A stretch of 64,000 nucleotides of DNA from Cryobacterium sp. SO1 (GCF_004210215.2 NZ_CP067394.1:2294001-2358000), one strand, 5' to 3'; counted from the stretch's first letter, positions 34,065-43,830 are shown. A program made the numbers and translations. The notes: a model not told the origin generated them from the letters alone.

Positions 34065-34729
34065 TGGGCGGGCTGGCTGAGTGCCCGGTCGGTCGGGCCG
34101 GATTCACGGCCGGCGGCGAACCGGCTGAGCGCGCCGGTGCGGGCGAGCCCGCGAACCGCCAACCAGGACAGCAACCCGGCCAGCACGGTGCCGGAGACGA
34201 CGGCGGAGACGAAGTAGACGGCCTTGTAGCCGATGTCGAGGGCCGCGTAGCTCGTGAAAGTCGTGTCGAGCAGGCCGACAGCGACACCGGCGCCGGCGCC
34301 GGCCAGCAGGGCCACGCCCAGACGCCAGTTGGAGTAGAAGAACAGCGCCAGCACGAGCTCGGCGCCCAGACCCTCCACCACGCCCCAGATCAGGGTGGAA
34401 AAGCCCCACTGCGTGCCGATAAGCATCGACACGACGGCGGCGATCACCTCGGTGTACACGGCGGCCCCAGGCTTGCGGATGATGAGCCCGCCGAGCACGC
34501 CGGCGAAGAGCCAGCCGCCGGCCAGGAGCCCCTCGAGCCCGGGGGTGAAGGCCAGCAGGGCGCTCAGCGGCGACCACGCCAGACCCCAGGCCCAGAAGAT
34601 CACGCCGCTGGCGACGCCGATGACGCTGGCTACGACGATGTCGACGACCCGCCATTTCAGCACCCGCGGTTTACGCGACGTGGAGGGGGTCGGAGTCTGA
34701 GAAGACAGGGTGTTGTTTGATGCGCGCAC
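34061..34729 (-). CDS. ECF transporter substrate-binding (S) component, YkoE-like
   Basis: 222 residues with about five to six membrane helices: WRVVDIVVASVIGVASGVIFWAWG at the N-terminus and a YTEVIAAVVSMLIGTQWG-type segment match YkoE, the S component proposed for hydroxymethylpyrimidine or thiamine precursor. The first ~25 residues are Ser/Thr/Pro-rich. Regulation by the TPP riboswitch directly upstream supports this assignment. Confidence 0.9.
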   Translation of the reverse strand: MRASNNTLSSQTPTPSTSRKPRVLKWRVVDIVVASVIGVASGVIFWAWGLAWSPLSALLAFTPGLEGLLAGGWLFAGVLGGLIIRKPGAAVYTEVIAAVVSMLIGTQWGFSTLIWGVVEGLGAELVLALFFYSNWRLGVALLAGAGAGVAVGLLDTTFTSYAALDIGYKAVYFVSAVVSGTVLAGLLSWLAVRGLARTGALSRFAAGRESGPTDRALSQPAQ

Positions 34730-34772
34730 TGTTCGTGCCCTTTCCGTAGAGGAATACTGGGCACGGGATTGA

Positions 34773-34863
34773 GAAGCCTCCCTGCGCTGGCATGATCCAG
34801 ATCAGGTTCGACGGTCGAAGCTGAAGTAGCTTCCTCTCAGCCCGGTTCACCGGACTCCCGTGT
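34773..34863 (-). promoter_or_regulatory. TPP (THI-box) riboswitch
   Basis: On the minus strand the element reads acgggagtccgg near its 5' end, then gggctgagagg, then acctgatctggat and catgccagcgcaggga, which are the conserved blocks of the thiamine pyrophosphate aptamer. It ends about 44 bases before the ykoE-like ATG. A TATACT -10 box lies at 34880-34875, about 12 bases upstream of the aptamer. High thiamine diphosphate should lower expression. Confidence 0.95.
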
Positions 34864-34952
34864 TGTTCGATTCGAGTATAGAACCCTGCGGGCGCATCCG
34901 GGCGCGATGAGGTGCTGCGCGACGTCGTCGCGCCGCCAAGCGCCCGCCGTCG

Positions 34953-35279
34953 TTAGCGCTTGAGCGCGCGGATGATCCGGGCAATGGCCTTTCCGGAGAC
35001 CCAGACGAACGGGATGCCGACGGCGAGTAGCGAGATCACGTTCGGCTCGAAGCGCGCTGCCCCGCCGGACTTCACGTAGGCGCCGATCGGGATGGCCATG
35101 CCTCCACCGCCACCGCCGGCCGCGGCGGACTCGTCGCCTTCACCGCCACCGCCGAATCCGTACTGCACCAGGGCGACCGGGACGATGGTGACACCCTCGA
35201 TCTGCACGGGATCCCCATAGGCCGACCTGACCCCGATGGTTCGAGCGTTTTCTGCGAGCTTCAAGGCGAGATTAGTCAT
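34953..35279 (-). CDS. GerW/YtfJ-family protein
   Basis: 108 residues. YGDPVQIEGVTIVPVA, FGGGGEGDES, a Gly run and MAIPIGAYVKSGG follow the GerW (YtfJ) pattern. In Bacillus it is a spore protein needed for germination; the host here is presumably non-sporulating, so the role is unknown. A C-terminal hydrophobic segment precedes KRIIRALKR-like ends. TAGCCT lies 6 bases before the ATG, inside the end of dinB. Confidence 0.85.
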   Translation of the reverse strand: MTNLALKLAENARTIGVRSAYGDPVQIEGVTIVPVALVQYGFGGGGEGDESAAAGGGGGGMAIPIGAYVKSGGAARFEPNVISLLAVGIPFVWVSGKAIARIIRALKR

Positions 35280-35288
35280 GCTGCGAGG

Positions 35289-36557
35289 CTACTCCCCTTC
35301 CCCTTGCGGTGTCCCGAAGGGGTGCACGTCACGCTTCGGAGAACTGCCGCCACGCAGCTGCGACGCCGGCCGCACGATCCCCCGGCCGAACCTGGCGGTG
35401 ACGGTGTCCACGGCCAGCTCGGCCTCGCGCCAGTCGTCGTCATCGTCCCACAGGCCCATCCCGGCGCCGTCACCGGTGCCGAGCTGCTCGGCACGCACCC
35501 CGATGAGGCGCACCCGGATGCCCCGGGCGGCGAGCACGTCGAAACTCGCGGCGACCTCTTCGTAGATCCGCCGCCCCACATTGGTTGCCTCGCTCAGGGT
35601 GCGGGAGCGGGTCACCGTACTGAAATCGGCGTAGCGCAGCTTGAGCACCACCGTTCGCGCGACCAGGCCGTTACCGCGGAGCTTCGCGGCCACGGCGTCG
35701 GACTGGCGCAGGAGTTCACTCCGCAACCGGGCCACATCCGTGACGTCGTGCTCGAAGGTGACCTCGTGACCGATGCTCTTCTCGTCGCGGTCGAGGTTGA
35801 TCCTGCGCGGATCGATGCCCCAGGACAGGTCGTGCAGCTTGTGCGCGGCCGCGACGCCCACGGCACGCTGCAACAACTCGACCGGGGCGTGCGCGATGTC
35901 GCGCACCTGCCGAAGCCCGAGCCCGAGCAGGGCCTGTTCGGTGGTGGCGCCGACGCCCCACAGGGCGCCGACGGGCAACGGATGCAGGAAGGCGATGGTG
36001 TCCTCCGCGGGAATCACCAGCAGGCCGTCCGGCTTGGCCCGGCCGGACGCCAGCTTGGCCACGAACTTGGTCGACGCGGCACCGACCGAGCACGTCAGCC
36101 CGGTTTCGGCGAAGACCCGCGCACGGATCTTCTCGGCGATCTGGGCCGGCGAGCCGTGCAGGCGCCGGGCACCGGTCACGTCCAGGAACGCCTCGTCGAT
36201 GCTGAGCGGTTCGACCATCGGCGTCATGTCGCCGAAGATCCCCATCACCTGGCGGGATACCTCCGCGTACCGGCTCATGTGCGGCTCGAGCACGATCGCG
36301 GCCGGGCAACGGCGCAGGGCGATGGCCATGGGCATGGCCGAGTTGACGCCGTACTTGCGGGCGACGTAGTTGGCGGCGGTCACCACGGACCGGCCGGAGC
36401 GGTGGCCGATGACGACGGGCAGGTGCACCAGTTCGGGGTGGTCGAGCAGCTCCACTGACGCGAAGAACGCATCCATGTCGATGTGCAGCATCGTGGCGGT
36501 GGTGTCGTCGACGTCGGCACCGGTGGTCTGCCGGTCGCTGCCATCCTGCCTGCTCAT
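35289..36557 (-). CDS. dinB: DNA polymerase IV (Y-family)
   Basis: 422 residues from ATG 36557 (MSRQDGSD...). HIDMDAFFASVELLDHPEL, the YAEVSRQVM segment, LSIDEAFLDVTGA (catalytic carboxylates) and the helix-hairpin-helix region GVGATTEQALLGLGLRQV are those of DinB. Error-prone translesion synthesis. The last residues do not show an obvious beta-clamp-binding peptide. A palindrome tcgaag-ctac-cttcga 40 bp upstream resembles an actinobacterial LexA box. Confidence 0.93.
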   Translation of the reverse strand: MSRQDGSDRQTTGADVDDTTATMLHIDMDAFFASVELLDHPELVHLPVVIGHRSGRSVVTAANYVARKYGVNSAMPMAIALRRCPAAIVLEPHMSRYAEVSRQVMGIFGDMTPMVEPLSIDEAFLDVTGARRLHGSPAQIAEKIRARVFAETGLTCSVGAASTKFVAKLASGRAKPDGLLVIPAEDTIAFLHPLPVGALWGVGATTEQALLGLGLRQVRDIAHAPVELLQRAVGVAAAHKLHDLSWGIDPRRINLDRDEKSIGHEVTFEHDVTDVARLRSELLRQSDAVAAKLRGNGLVARTVVLKLRYADFSTVTRSRTLSEATNVGRRIYEEVAASFDVLAARGIRVRLIGVRAEQLGTGDGAGMGLWDDDDDWREAELAVDTVTARFGRGIVRPASQLRGGSSPKRDVHPFGTPQGEGE

Positions 36558-36596
36558 GCCGCACCACGCCCTTCTGCCGAACCGGCAGCAATCCAA

Positions 36597-36612
36597 TCGA
36601 AGCTACCTTCGA
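36597..36612. promoter_or_regulatory. Possible LexA-like operator before dinB
   Basis: tcgaag-ctac-cttcga is a perfect 6+6 inverted repeat with a 4-base spacer, the same geometry as the actinobacterial SOS box tcgaac-N4-gttcga but with the innermost base of each arm changed. It lies 39 bases upstream of the dinB ATG. Confidence 0.35.
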
Positions 36613-36642
36613 CAGTACAGGGTTGGTGCGGCGTGCGGCCGG

Positions 36643-37263
36643 TCAGAACCCGCCGAAGTCGCCGCCACCGAAGTCGCCACCACCGCCGAAGTCGCCCCAG
36701 CCGCCGGAGTCGCCGCCGACATCGCCGCCGGAGTCCGCCGTGGTCTCGGCGGCGGGGTCGGTGCCAGAGTCCGTGCCGGTGTCTCCGGAGTCGCCGGATG
36801 CATCCGCCTCACCGCCGGCATCGGGCAGGAAGGCGCCCACGATGGCCGAGCCGACGACGTAGCCGGCGACGGTGCCCAGCAGGGAAGCGCCGAGCATGCT
36901 GCCGAAGCCGGGACCCTGACGGCCGCCGGCCTGATCGCCGCCGAACGCCCGGTCCAGGGTGCCCGGCTGGCGGAGTTCGGCCCGGGTGGCGGACTTGGCG
37001 AGGGTGGCCGGTTCGGCGTTGGCCGGGCGTTCACCCTCCATCGCGTTCTCGGTCAGCTGTTGGAAGAGCAGGTTGCGCTGCTCGTCGGTGAGCTTGCTGA
37101 AGGCCTCGGTGTGCACCTGCTCGATGGTTTCGGGCGGCGCCGTGCGCAGAAGGTACCGGTAGCGCTCCACCGCGATCTCATCGTCGGTGCGCTGGGGCGC
37201 CGCCGCGCGGCGGGGCTGCTCCGGCTGTTCGGGTCGGCCCAGGAGGCGATCGAGGAATCCCAT
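36643..37263 (-). CDS. Hypothetical protein with Gly-rich tail
   Basis: 206 residues. MGFLDRLLGRPEQPEQP start, a helical middle (ERYRYLLRTAPPETIEQVHTEAF), a Gly/Ala hydrophobic segment (LGASLLGTVAGYVVGSAIVGAF) and a tail rich in GD/SG ending with repeated GGDFGG units. It may associate with membranes or be surface-exposed. No named domain recognised. GGAG lies 8 bases upstream of the ATG. Confidence 0.75.
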   Translation of the reverse strand: MGFLDRLLGRPEQPEQPRRAAAPQRTDDEIAVERYRYLLRTAPPETIEQVHTEAFSKLTDEQRNLLFQQLTENAMEGERPANAEPATLAKSATRAELRQPGTLDRAFGGDQAGGRQGPGFGSMLGASLLGTVAGYVVGSAIVGAFLPDAGGEADASGDSGDTGTDSGTDPAAETTADSGGDVGGDSGGWGDFGGGGDFGGGDFGGF

Positions 37264-37290
37264 GTGTCTGCTCCTTTGGTTTGCTCCAGC

Positions 37291-38310
37291 CTAGGCGGCA
37301 CCCGAGCGAACCGACAGGACCGTGGCCAGCGACTCCAGCGCTTTCACAGGGTCGGTGCCGGCCGGGAGGAGGACCACGCTCGTGGCCCCCGCCGCGTGCA
37401 GCTCGTCGATGCGCCGTCGTGCGGATGCGGCGGTGCCGACCACCGCCAGCTGGTCGACCCACTGCTCGGGCAGCGCTGCCGCGAAGTCCGCACGGCTGGC
37501 GCTGGTTGCTCGCAGAGCGTCGAATTCCGCAGCGAACGGCAGAACCCGGATGTGCGGGGCCCAATCGGGGTCGCCGATCCACTCCAATGCCGGACGCACG
37601 AGGGCGCGCGCCACGGCGGGATCCTCGTCGACAGCGGCCGCGTTGTAGGCCACGACGTGTCGTTTCGCCAGAGGCGGTCGGAGGTCCGGGAACCCGAAAT
37701 CGGTGGCGGCCTCGTCGCGGCCGGCATCCAACGCGGCGATCGCGGCGGCGAGGTATTCCGGTGTGACGGGTTCGGCCAACACCACCCCGTCCGCGCAGGC
37801 GCCGGCCAGCTCGAGGGACTTCGGGCCCCGCACGCCCGCCAGGATCGGCGGAACAGTGGCGGGGGCGGCGGCGAGGACCACGGCATCCGCCCGGGTATAC
37901 CGGCCGGATGCCGTGACGTTCGCTCCGCGCAGCAGGGCACGCATCAGGTCGATATTTTCGGCGAGCATGGCCAGCGGACTGGCCGGCCAACTGCCGGTCT
38001 GCCGCATCCAGCCCGGCATGCCGTGTCCGATTCCAACCTGCAGCCGCCCGGGGAAGAGCTCGGCGAGGGTGGCGATCTCGAGGGTCGCGAAGCAGGGATT
38101 GCGGGCGGCCGCGGGCAGGATCCCGATTCCCACGACGATGGTCGATGAAGCGGCGAGCACTACGGCGGCCTGCGCGATTCCCCCGCGGAAGAAGCAGTCC
38201 TCCACCACCCAGATCTCGTCGAAACCGAGTTCTTCGGCCCGGCGGGCGTAGGGCACAAACTGCGCGGCGGGCAGGTCGCGTGGAAGCATGACGGCAATGG
38301 CACCTGACAC
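37291..38310 (-). CDS. LLM-class (luciferase-like) flavin-dependent oxidoreductase
   Basis: 339 residues from a GTG. FVPYARRAEELGFDEIWVVED, GIGILPAAARNP, LFPGRLQVGIGHGMPGWM and ILAGVRGPKSLELAGACADGVVLAE are typical of luciferase-like monooxygenases, in the branch that often uses coenzyme F420 in actinobacteria. Substrate unknown. The gap 38311-38565 holds only a short triple repeat of gggttctggct. Confidence 0.87.
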   Translation of the reverse strand: MSGAIAVMLPRDLPAAQFVPYARRAEELGFDEIWVVEDCFFRGGIAQAAVVLAASSTIVVGIGILPAAARNPCFATLEIATLAELFPGRLQVGIGHGMPGWMRQTGSWPASPLAMLAENIDLMRALLRGANVTASGRYTRADAVVLAAAPATVPPILAGVRGPKSLELAGACADGVVLAEPVTPEYLAAAIAALDAGRDEAATDFGFPDLRPPLAKRHVVAYNAAAVDEDPAVARALVRPALEWIGDPDWAPHIRVLPFAAEFDALRATSASRADFAAALPEQWVDQLAVVGTAASARRRIDELHAAGATSVVLLPAGTDPVKALESLATVLSVRSGAA

Positions 38311-38565
38311 TGGGGACCCCGTTCGGTCTGGCCGACGGCGGGGTCGGCTGGGTTCTGGCTGGGTTCTGGCTGGCTTCTACATCGAAGCTGACTTCTTTGC
38401 AGAAATTCTCGCACGGGCGAGACGAACCGGTCTCCCCCCGGACACCTCCAGGCAAGGGGACAGTGATTCGGCGGGCTCCAGTGACAAATGACGCGGGCAC
38501 GGAATGCCGGGGTGCCCGGTGTCGTTGCACCCAGCACCGGCCTTTCCCCTCTGGGCGGATGCCGC

Positions 38566-39240
38566 ATGACCGATCAACGAAGTGAGCCCACTGTGACCAC
38601 CCACGCCACCGCGCCGACCGACAGCACCACGACAACAGACACGGCACTGCCCGCCGATTCGACGGACTCAGCCCCGCAGGTCGACTGGTACACCCTGCAG
38701 AAACAGGCCCACCGCGAGTTCGCACGCCGCATCGCCGCCGTCGACGACTGGAACGCGCCGACCCCGGACAAGGAATGGACCGTGGGCGACCTGGTCCGCC
38801 ACGTCGTCCACGAGCAGCAGTGGATCCCGCCGCTGCTGGCCGGGTTGACCCTGGACCAGGCCAGGCGCCGGGTCGATCCACTGGGCGACGACCTCGCCGC
38901 CGAATGGCACACGCACTCCTCGCTCGCCACGGCGGCCTGGCAGGCGGCTCCCGCGGATGCGTCGGTGCAGCTCTCCTACGACACCGTCACGGTGCTGGAC
39001 TACCTGCGCGAGCAGGTGTCCGACGTGACGATCCATTCCTGGGACCTGGCCAGGGCCACCGCAGCCGACGAGGTCCTGGACGACGCGTTGGTGGCCGCCG
39101 TCTGGACGGTGTTCGAACCGCAACGGGACGCACTGGAGGCCAGCGGCCTGTTCGATTCCCCGGTTCCGATGCCCGAGGATGCACCGCTGCAGTCCCGGCT
39201 GCTGGCCTTGACCGGCCGCGACGACCGCCGCCTGGACTAA
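38566..39240 (+). CDS. TIGR03086-family/maleylpyruvate isomerase-like metal-binding protein
   Basis: 224 residues from ATG 38566. After a Thr/Ser-rich start the DinB-like four-helix domain begins: WTVGDLVRHVVHEQQWIPPLL (first metal-binding His), a central region and VSDVTIHSWDLARAT (second His). This is the TIGR03086/MDMPI-N family, often annotated maleylpyruvate isomerase; some members use mycothiol. Actual reaction unknown. Confidence 0.8.
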   Translation: MTDQRSEPTVTTHATAPTDSTTTTDTALPADSTDSAPQVDWYTLQKQAHREFARRIAAVDDWNAPTPDKEWTVGDLVRHVVHEQQWIPPLLAGLTLDQARRRVDPLGDDLAAEWHTHSSLATAAWQAAPADASVQLSYDTVTVLDYLREQVSDVTIHSWDLARATAADEVLDDALVAAVWTVFEPQRDALEASGLFDSPVPMPEDAPLQSRLLALTGRDDRRLD

Positions 39241-39304
39241 CTGTTGCTCATGCGGACAAGTGCACCCGGCGCACCGGGACCAGTTGTCCGCATCGGAAAC
39301 AATT
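39241..39304. repeat. 64-bp intergenic palindrome, family B copy 1
   Basis: tgcggaca and tgtccgca arms with flanking ctgttgc/gaaacaatt. Centre contains gcacccgg..ccgggac. It lies between the convergent stops at 39240 and 39335. The second copy is at 46124-46187. Confidence 0.85.
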
Positions 39305-39334
39305 CCGGCCAGAAGGGCCGGCCGGGCGCTGCTG

Positions 39335-40444
39335 TTACGCGATCGTGGTGCCGAAGAGTAGGCCGAGCAGGTAGGTCACCCCGGCGGCGCCGAAGCCGAT
39401 CACGAGCTGGCGCAGTGCCCTCTTGAGCGGCGGCCCGCCGGAGAGCAGCCCGACGACCGCGCCGGTGGCCAGAAGCGCCAGGCCCACGAGCACGGCGGCG
39501 ACGACGATCGCGGCGACACCCTGCATGCCGAACAGGTAGGGCAGCACCGGCAGCAACGCCCCGGAGGCGAAGAAGCAGAAGCTGGAGATCGCGGCGCCCG
39601 CCCCGGTGCCGATGGCCTCGTGCTCGTCGATGGCGGGTGCGGCCGACGCGTTCAGCCGACTCACATCCAGGGCGCCGGTGGCCATGGCCACGGTGCTCAG
39701 CACCTCCCGGGCGTGCACCTCGGCTTCCTCGGGCGTCATGCCCTGGGCGCGGTACACCAGGGTCAGCTCGTTGGCCGCCTCGTCCAGGTGCGAGAGCACG
39801 CTCCGGGTGGCCGGGTTCGGGGTGGATGCCTCCAGGAGTTCTCGTTGCGAGCGCACCGACACATACTCCCCCGCGCCCATCGACAGGGCGCCGGCGAGAA
39901 GACCGGCGATGCCGGTGAAGAGGATGGTGGCGGTGGGTACACCGGTGGCTCCGATGCCCAGCACCAAGGCGAGGTTGCTCACCAGGCCGTCGTTGACGCC
40001 GAACACCGCAGCCCGGAACGTGCCGGACAGGCGCTGGCGACCGCGAGCGGCGAGCCCGCGCACGACCTCCTCGTGAATGCGCTCGTCGGCGGCCATGGCG
40101 CTGGTGGCGTCGGCGTCGCCGTCGTAGGGCGATCTGGCCTCGGCGCGCTGGGCGAGGGCGAGCACGAAGACCGAACCGAACCGGCGCGCCAGCAGCCCAA
40201 GGACCCGGGTGCGCAGTGCGCCCTTCCGGGGCGCTCCGACCCTGTCGCCCAGCAGTGCCCGCCAGTGTGCTTCGTGCCGGCCCTCGGCGTCGGCGAGGGC
40301 GAGGAGGATCTCGCGTTCCTCGCCGCTTCGCCGGCCGGCCAGGTCCCGGTAGACGGCGGCTTCGGCCTGTTCATCGGCCAGGTACCGCCGCCACCGACGG
40401 ATGTCTGCCTCGGCGGGCTGGGTGAGGTCGGCCACGGCGATCAC
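39335..40444 (-). CDS. MbfA-like ferritin/VIT1 fusion, predicted iron exporter
   Basis: 369 residues. N-terminal ~140 residues: ferritin-like helices (RRYLADEQAEAAVYRDLA, EGRHEAHWRALLGD, ADERIHEEVVRGL). C-terminal part: the VIT1/CCC1 membrane domain (FGVNDGLVSNLALVLGIGA, GALSMGAGEYVSVRSQRELLE, GALLPVLPYLFG). Such erythrin-VIT1 fusions (MbfA) export iron under iron or peroxide stress. Its ATG overlaps the stop of the 105-residue gene by 4 bp, making it the end of the gatCAB operon. Confidence 0.88.
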   Translation of the reverse strand: MIAVADLTQPAEADIRRWRRYLADEQAEAAVYRDLAGRRSGEEREILLALADAEGRHEAHWRALLGDRVGAPRKGALRTRVLGLLARRFGSVFVLALAQRAEARSPYDGDADATSAMAADERIHEEVVRGLAARGRQRLSGTFRAAVFGVNDGLVSNLALVLGIGATGVPTATILFTGIAGLLAGALSMGAGEYVSVRSQRELLEASTPNPATRSVLSHLDEAANELTLVYRAQGMTPEEAEVHAREVLSTVAMATGALDVSRLNASAAPAIDEHEAIGTGAGAAISSFCFFASGALLPVLPYLFGMQGVAAIVVAAVLVGLALLATGAVVGLLSGGPPLKRALRQLVIGFGAAGVTYLLGLLFGTTIA

Positions 40445-40758
40445 GACTCCGGAGCTGCCTCAAGCGAACCCTGCGACACGCGTGCCGATTCGTGCGGGCC
40501 CGTGCCGTCGAGACCGTAGAACGGTTCCTCGAAGTGCACCACCCACACCGCTTCCTTGCCCACGACGGGGGCGTAGAGCGCCGAACCGACCAGCTCACCG
40601 GGCGCGGTGATGACTCCGATCGGGTCCTCCACCAGCGAGTCGGGGTAGCGGCTGCGGTCCAGTCGCACCACCACCTGCATCCCGACGCCGAATGCGCCAG
40701 CCACACCCGTGGGCGCGGCTGCCGGCGCGTCAGCCTGGCGGCGCTTGAAGAGGGCCAT
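40441..40758 (-). CDS. Hypothetical protein of the gatCAB-mbfA operon
   Basis: 105 residues from ATG 40758, which overlaps the gatB stop as TAATG. It starts [12 protein letters not shown] and contains a compact beta-rich domain (GMQVVVRLDRSRYPDSLVEDPIGVITAPG). No known domain recognised. Overlaps on both sides imply coupled translation with gatB and the MbfA-like gene. Confidence 0.75.
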   Translation of the reverse strand: MALFKRRQADAPAAAPTGVAGAFGVGMQVVVRLDRSRYPDSLVEDPIGVITAPGELVGSALYAPVVGKEAVWVVHFEEPFYGLDGTGPHESARVSQGSLEAAPES

Positions 40759-42278
40759 TATTCTGCCGGCTCCGCTGGGGCACTGCCGGCGCGTTCGAGC
40801 ACGAGCTCGCGCACCCGGGCCGCATCCGCCTGGCCGCGCATGGCCTTCATGACCGCGCCGATGACGGCACCGGCGGCCTGCACCTTGCCGTCTCGGATCT
40901 TCGCGAGCACGTCGGGCTGGGACGCCAGGGCCTCGTCGATGGCCGCGATCAGGGGGCCGTCGTCGCTGACCACGGCCAGGCCGCGGCTGGCGACGACCTC
41001 GCTGGGCGTGCCCTCGCCGGCGATGACACCCTCGAGCACCTGGCGGGCCAGGCGGTCGGTGAGGGTGCCGTCGGTGATCAGGGCGATCAGCGCGGCGACC
41101 TGCGCCGGCGTCACGAGGCTCTCGGCGGTGACGCCGGCGGCGTTGGCCAAGCGGGCGATCTCGCCGGTCCACCACTTGCGGGCGGCCTGAGCGGGCGCGC
41201 CGGCGGCGATGGTGGCCTCCATGACGTCGAGGAGGTCGGAGTTGACGACGTCCTGGAACTCGAGGTTCACGAAGCCCCAGTCGGCCTGCAGGCGCTTGCG
41301 GCGGGCCGCGGGCGGCTCGGGCAGGGTGGCGCGCAGCTCTTCGACCCAGGCGCGCGACGGGGCGACGGGTACCAGGTCGGGCTCGGGGAAGTAACGGTAG
41401 TCGTCGGCGTCGCTCTTGGGCCGACCCGCGGAGGTGGTGCCGGTGTCCTCGTGCCAGTGCCGGGTCTCCTGCGTGATGGTGCCGCCCGCGGTCAGCAGCG
41501 CCGCCTGGCGCTGGATCTCGTAGCGCACGGCACGTTCGACGCTGCGCAGCGAGTTGACGTTCTTGGTCTCGGTGCGGGTGCCCAGGATGTCGGAGCCGCG
41601 CGGGCGGAGCGACACGTTGGCGTCGCAGCGCACGTTGCCCTCTTCCATCCGCGCGTTGGAGACGCCGAGCGCCTTGACGATTTCACGGATGGCGGCGACG
41701 TAGGTCTTGCCGATCTCCGGGGCGTCGGCCTCTGCGCCCTCGATCATCTGGGTGACGATCTCCACCAGCGGCACGCCGCCGCGGTTGTAGTCCACCAGCG
41801 AGTAGTCGGCGCCCTGGATGCGTCCGGCCGCGCCGCCCATGTGGGTGAGCTTGCCGGCGTCGTCCTCCATGTGCGCGCGCTCGATGTCCACGGTGACCTG
41901 ACGGCCGCTTTCCAGCTCGATGGTGAGCTGGCCGTTGAACGCGATCGGTTCGTCGTACTGCGAGGTCTGGAAGTTCTTCGCCGTGTCGGGGTAGAAGTAG
42001 TTTTTGCGGGCGAACCGGCTGGTCTCCGCGATCTCGCAGCCGAGGGCCAGCCCTAAGCGGATGGAGGACTCGATGGCCTGACGGTTCACCTGCGGCAACC
42101 CGCCGGGCAGACCCAGGCAGGTGGGGCAGGTGTTGGTGTTGGCCCCTGAGCCGAATTCGTTGGCGCAGCCGCAGAACATCTTGGTCTTGGTGTTGAGTTC
42201 GACGTGCACCTCGAAGCCGAGCACCGGCTCGAACAGTTCGAGGGCCTTGTCGTAGTCCATCAATTCGGCTTTCTTCAT
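40758..42278 (-). CDS. gatB: Aspartyl/glutamyl-tRNA amidotransferase subunit B
   Basis: 506 residues. [23 protein letters not shown] (zinc and tRNA-binding start), [12 protein letters not shown], the kinase-like cradle with [11 protein letters not shown] and the C-terminal YqeY-like domain ([21 protein letters not shown]). With GatA and GatC it makes Gln-tRNA(Gln) or Asn-tRNA(Asn) by amidating the misacylated tRNA. Start overlaps the gatA stop by one base. Confidence 0.97.
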   Translation of the reverse strand: MKKAELMDYDKALELFEPVLGFEVHVELNTKTKMFCGCANEFGSGANTNTCPTCLGLPGGLPQVNRQAIESSIRLGLALGCEIAETSRFARKNYFYPDTAKNFQTSQYDEPIAFNGQLTIELESGRQVTVDIERAHMEDDAGKLTHMGGAAGRIQGADYSLVDYNRGGVPLVEIVTQMIEGAEADAPEIGKTYVAAIREIVKALGVSNARMEEGNVRCDANVSLRPRGSDILGTRTETKNVNSLRSVERAVRYEIQRQAALLTAGGTITQETRHWHEDTGTTSAGRPKSDADDYRYFPEPDLVPVAPSRAWVEELRATLPEPPAARRKRLQADWGFVNLEFQDVVNSDLLDVMEATIAAGAPAQAARKWWTGEIARLANAAGVTAESLVTPAQVAALIALITDGTLTDRLARQVLEGVIAGEGTPSEVVASRGLAVVSDDGPLIAAIDEALASQPDVLAKIRDGKVQAAGAVIGAVMKAMRGQADAARVRELVLERAGSAPAEPAE

Positions 42279-43825
42279 TAGACGGCTCCCCCTTCGGTTG
42301 CGAACATTTCGGTGTTGGCCAGCGCGGGCGCCCGGCTGAGTAGGGTGTGCCCCCAGTGCGCCTCGAGCAGCTGCTCGACGGCGGCGCCGAAGGTGTACAG
42401 GCGGGCATCCGCGCGGGCGGGCGCCATCACCTGCAGGCCGACCGGCAGGCCGTCCTCCGGGGCGAGGCCCATCGGCAGGCTCATGCCGGGGATGCCGGCG
42501 AGGTTGGCCGGGATGGTGGTGATGTCGTTCAGGTACATCGCCATCGGGTCGTCCATCTTCTCGCCGAACTTGAACGCCGTGGTGGGCGCCGTGGGCGAGA
42601 CGAGCAGGTCGACCTTGTCGAACGCGGCGGTGAAGTCGCGTTGGATGAGCGTGCGCACCTTCTGGGCGCTGCCGTAGTAGGCGTCGTAGTAGCCGGCGCT
42701 GAGGGCGTAGGTGCCGAGGATGATGCGGCGTTTGACCTCGTCACCGAATCCGGCGTCGCGGGTGGCGGCCATGACACGCTCGCTGGTGAGCGGGCCGTCT
42801 TCGGGGTTGACCCTGAGGCCGAAGCGCACGGAGTCGAAGCGGGCCAGGTTGCTGGACGCCTCTGCGGGCAGGATCAGGTAGTAGGCGGAGACCGCGTACT
42901 CGAAGTTCGGGGCGCTCACCTCGCTGACGATGGCGCCGGCGGCGGAGAGCAGGGCCAGGGTTTCTTCGAAGCGCTGAGTGACACCGGCCTGGAAGCCCGC
43001 GCCGTTGAGTTCCTTGATCACGCCGATCCGCACGCCCGTGAGGGCGCCGTCCTTCAGGCCCGCCTGAGCGGCGGCGGCCATCGACGGCCAGGCATCCGTC
43101 AGCGACGTGGAATCGAGCGGGTCGTGCCCGCCGATCACGTCGTGCAGCAGAGCCGCGTCGAGAACGGTGCGGGTGACCGGGCCGACCTGGTCGAGCGAGG
43201 AGGCCAGCGCGATCGCACCGTAGCGGGACACCCCGCCGTAGGTGGGTTTGACGCCGACGGAGCCGGTGACGGCGGCGGGCTGGCGAATCGAGCCGCCGGT
43301 ATCGCTGCCGAGCGCCAGCGGCGCCTCGAACGCGGCGACGGCGGCCGCGGAGCCACCGCCTGAGCCGCCGGGGATCCGGTCGAGGTCCCACGGGTTGTGG
43401 GTAGGGCCGTAGGCGGAGTGCTCGGTGGAGGAGCCCATCGCGAACTCGTCCATGTTGGTCTTGCCCAGCGGGATCAGGTCGGCGTCGCGGATGCGGCGGA
43501 CCACGGTGGCGTCATACGGCGGAATCCAGCCCTCGAGGATCCTGGATCCGGAGGTGGTGGGCATGTCGTGAGTGGCGAGCACGTCCTTGATGGCGATGGG
43601 CACACCGGCCAGGGGGCCGAGCTTCTCGCCGGCGGCGCGGCGGGCGTCGACCCGGGCGGCGGTGGCGAGGGCGGCATCGCGGGCCACGTGCAGGAACGCG
43701 TGCACGTCAGGGTCGACGGCGTCGATGTGGTCCAGGTGCGCGCGGGTGACGTCGACGGAGCTGACCGAGCCGTCGACGAGCAGGCCGGCCAGGGCGGCGG
43801 CGGTCCGGTTGATGAGGTTGGTCAC
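42278..43825 (-). CDS. gatA: Aspartyl/glutamyl-tRNA amidotransferase subunit A
   Basis: 515 residues. Amidase signature family: the Ser-Ser-Lys triad is visible as Lys in [10 protein letters not shown], Ser in [13 protein letters not shown] and [12 protein letters not shown]. It releases ammonia from glutamine for GatB. GatA lies 5 bp after gatC. Confidence 0.97.
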   Translation of the reverse strand: MTNLINRTAAALAGLLVDGSVSSVDVTRAHLDHIDAVDPDVHAFLHVARDAALATAARVDARRAAGEKLGPLAGVPIAIKDVLATHDMPTTSGSRILEGWIPPYDATVVRRIRDADLIPLGKTNMDEFAMGSSTEHSAYGPTHNPWDLDRIPGGSGGGSAAAVAAFEAPLALGSDTGGSIRQPAAVTGSVGVKPTYGGVSRYGAIALASSLDQVGPVTRTVLDAALLHDVIGGHDPLDSTSLTDAWPSMAAAAQAGLKDGALTGVRIGVIKELNGAGFQAGVTQRFEETLALLSAAGAIVSEVSAPNFEYAVSAYYLILPAEASSNLARFDSVRFGLRVNPEDGPLTSERVMAATRDAGFGDEVKRRIILGTYALSAGYYDAYYGSAQKVRTLIQRDFTAAFDKVDLLVSPTAPTTAFKFGEKMDDPMAMYLNDITTIPANLAGIPGMSLPMGLAPEDGLPVGLQVMAPARADARLYTFGAAVEQLLEAHWGHTLLSRAPALANTEMFATEGGAV

Positions 43826-43830
43826 TTGGG

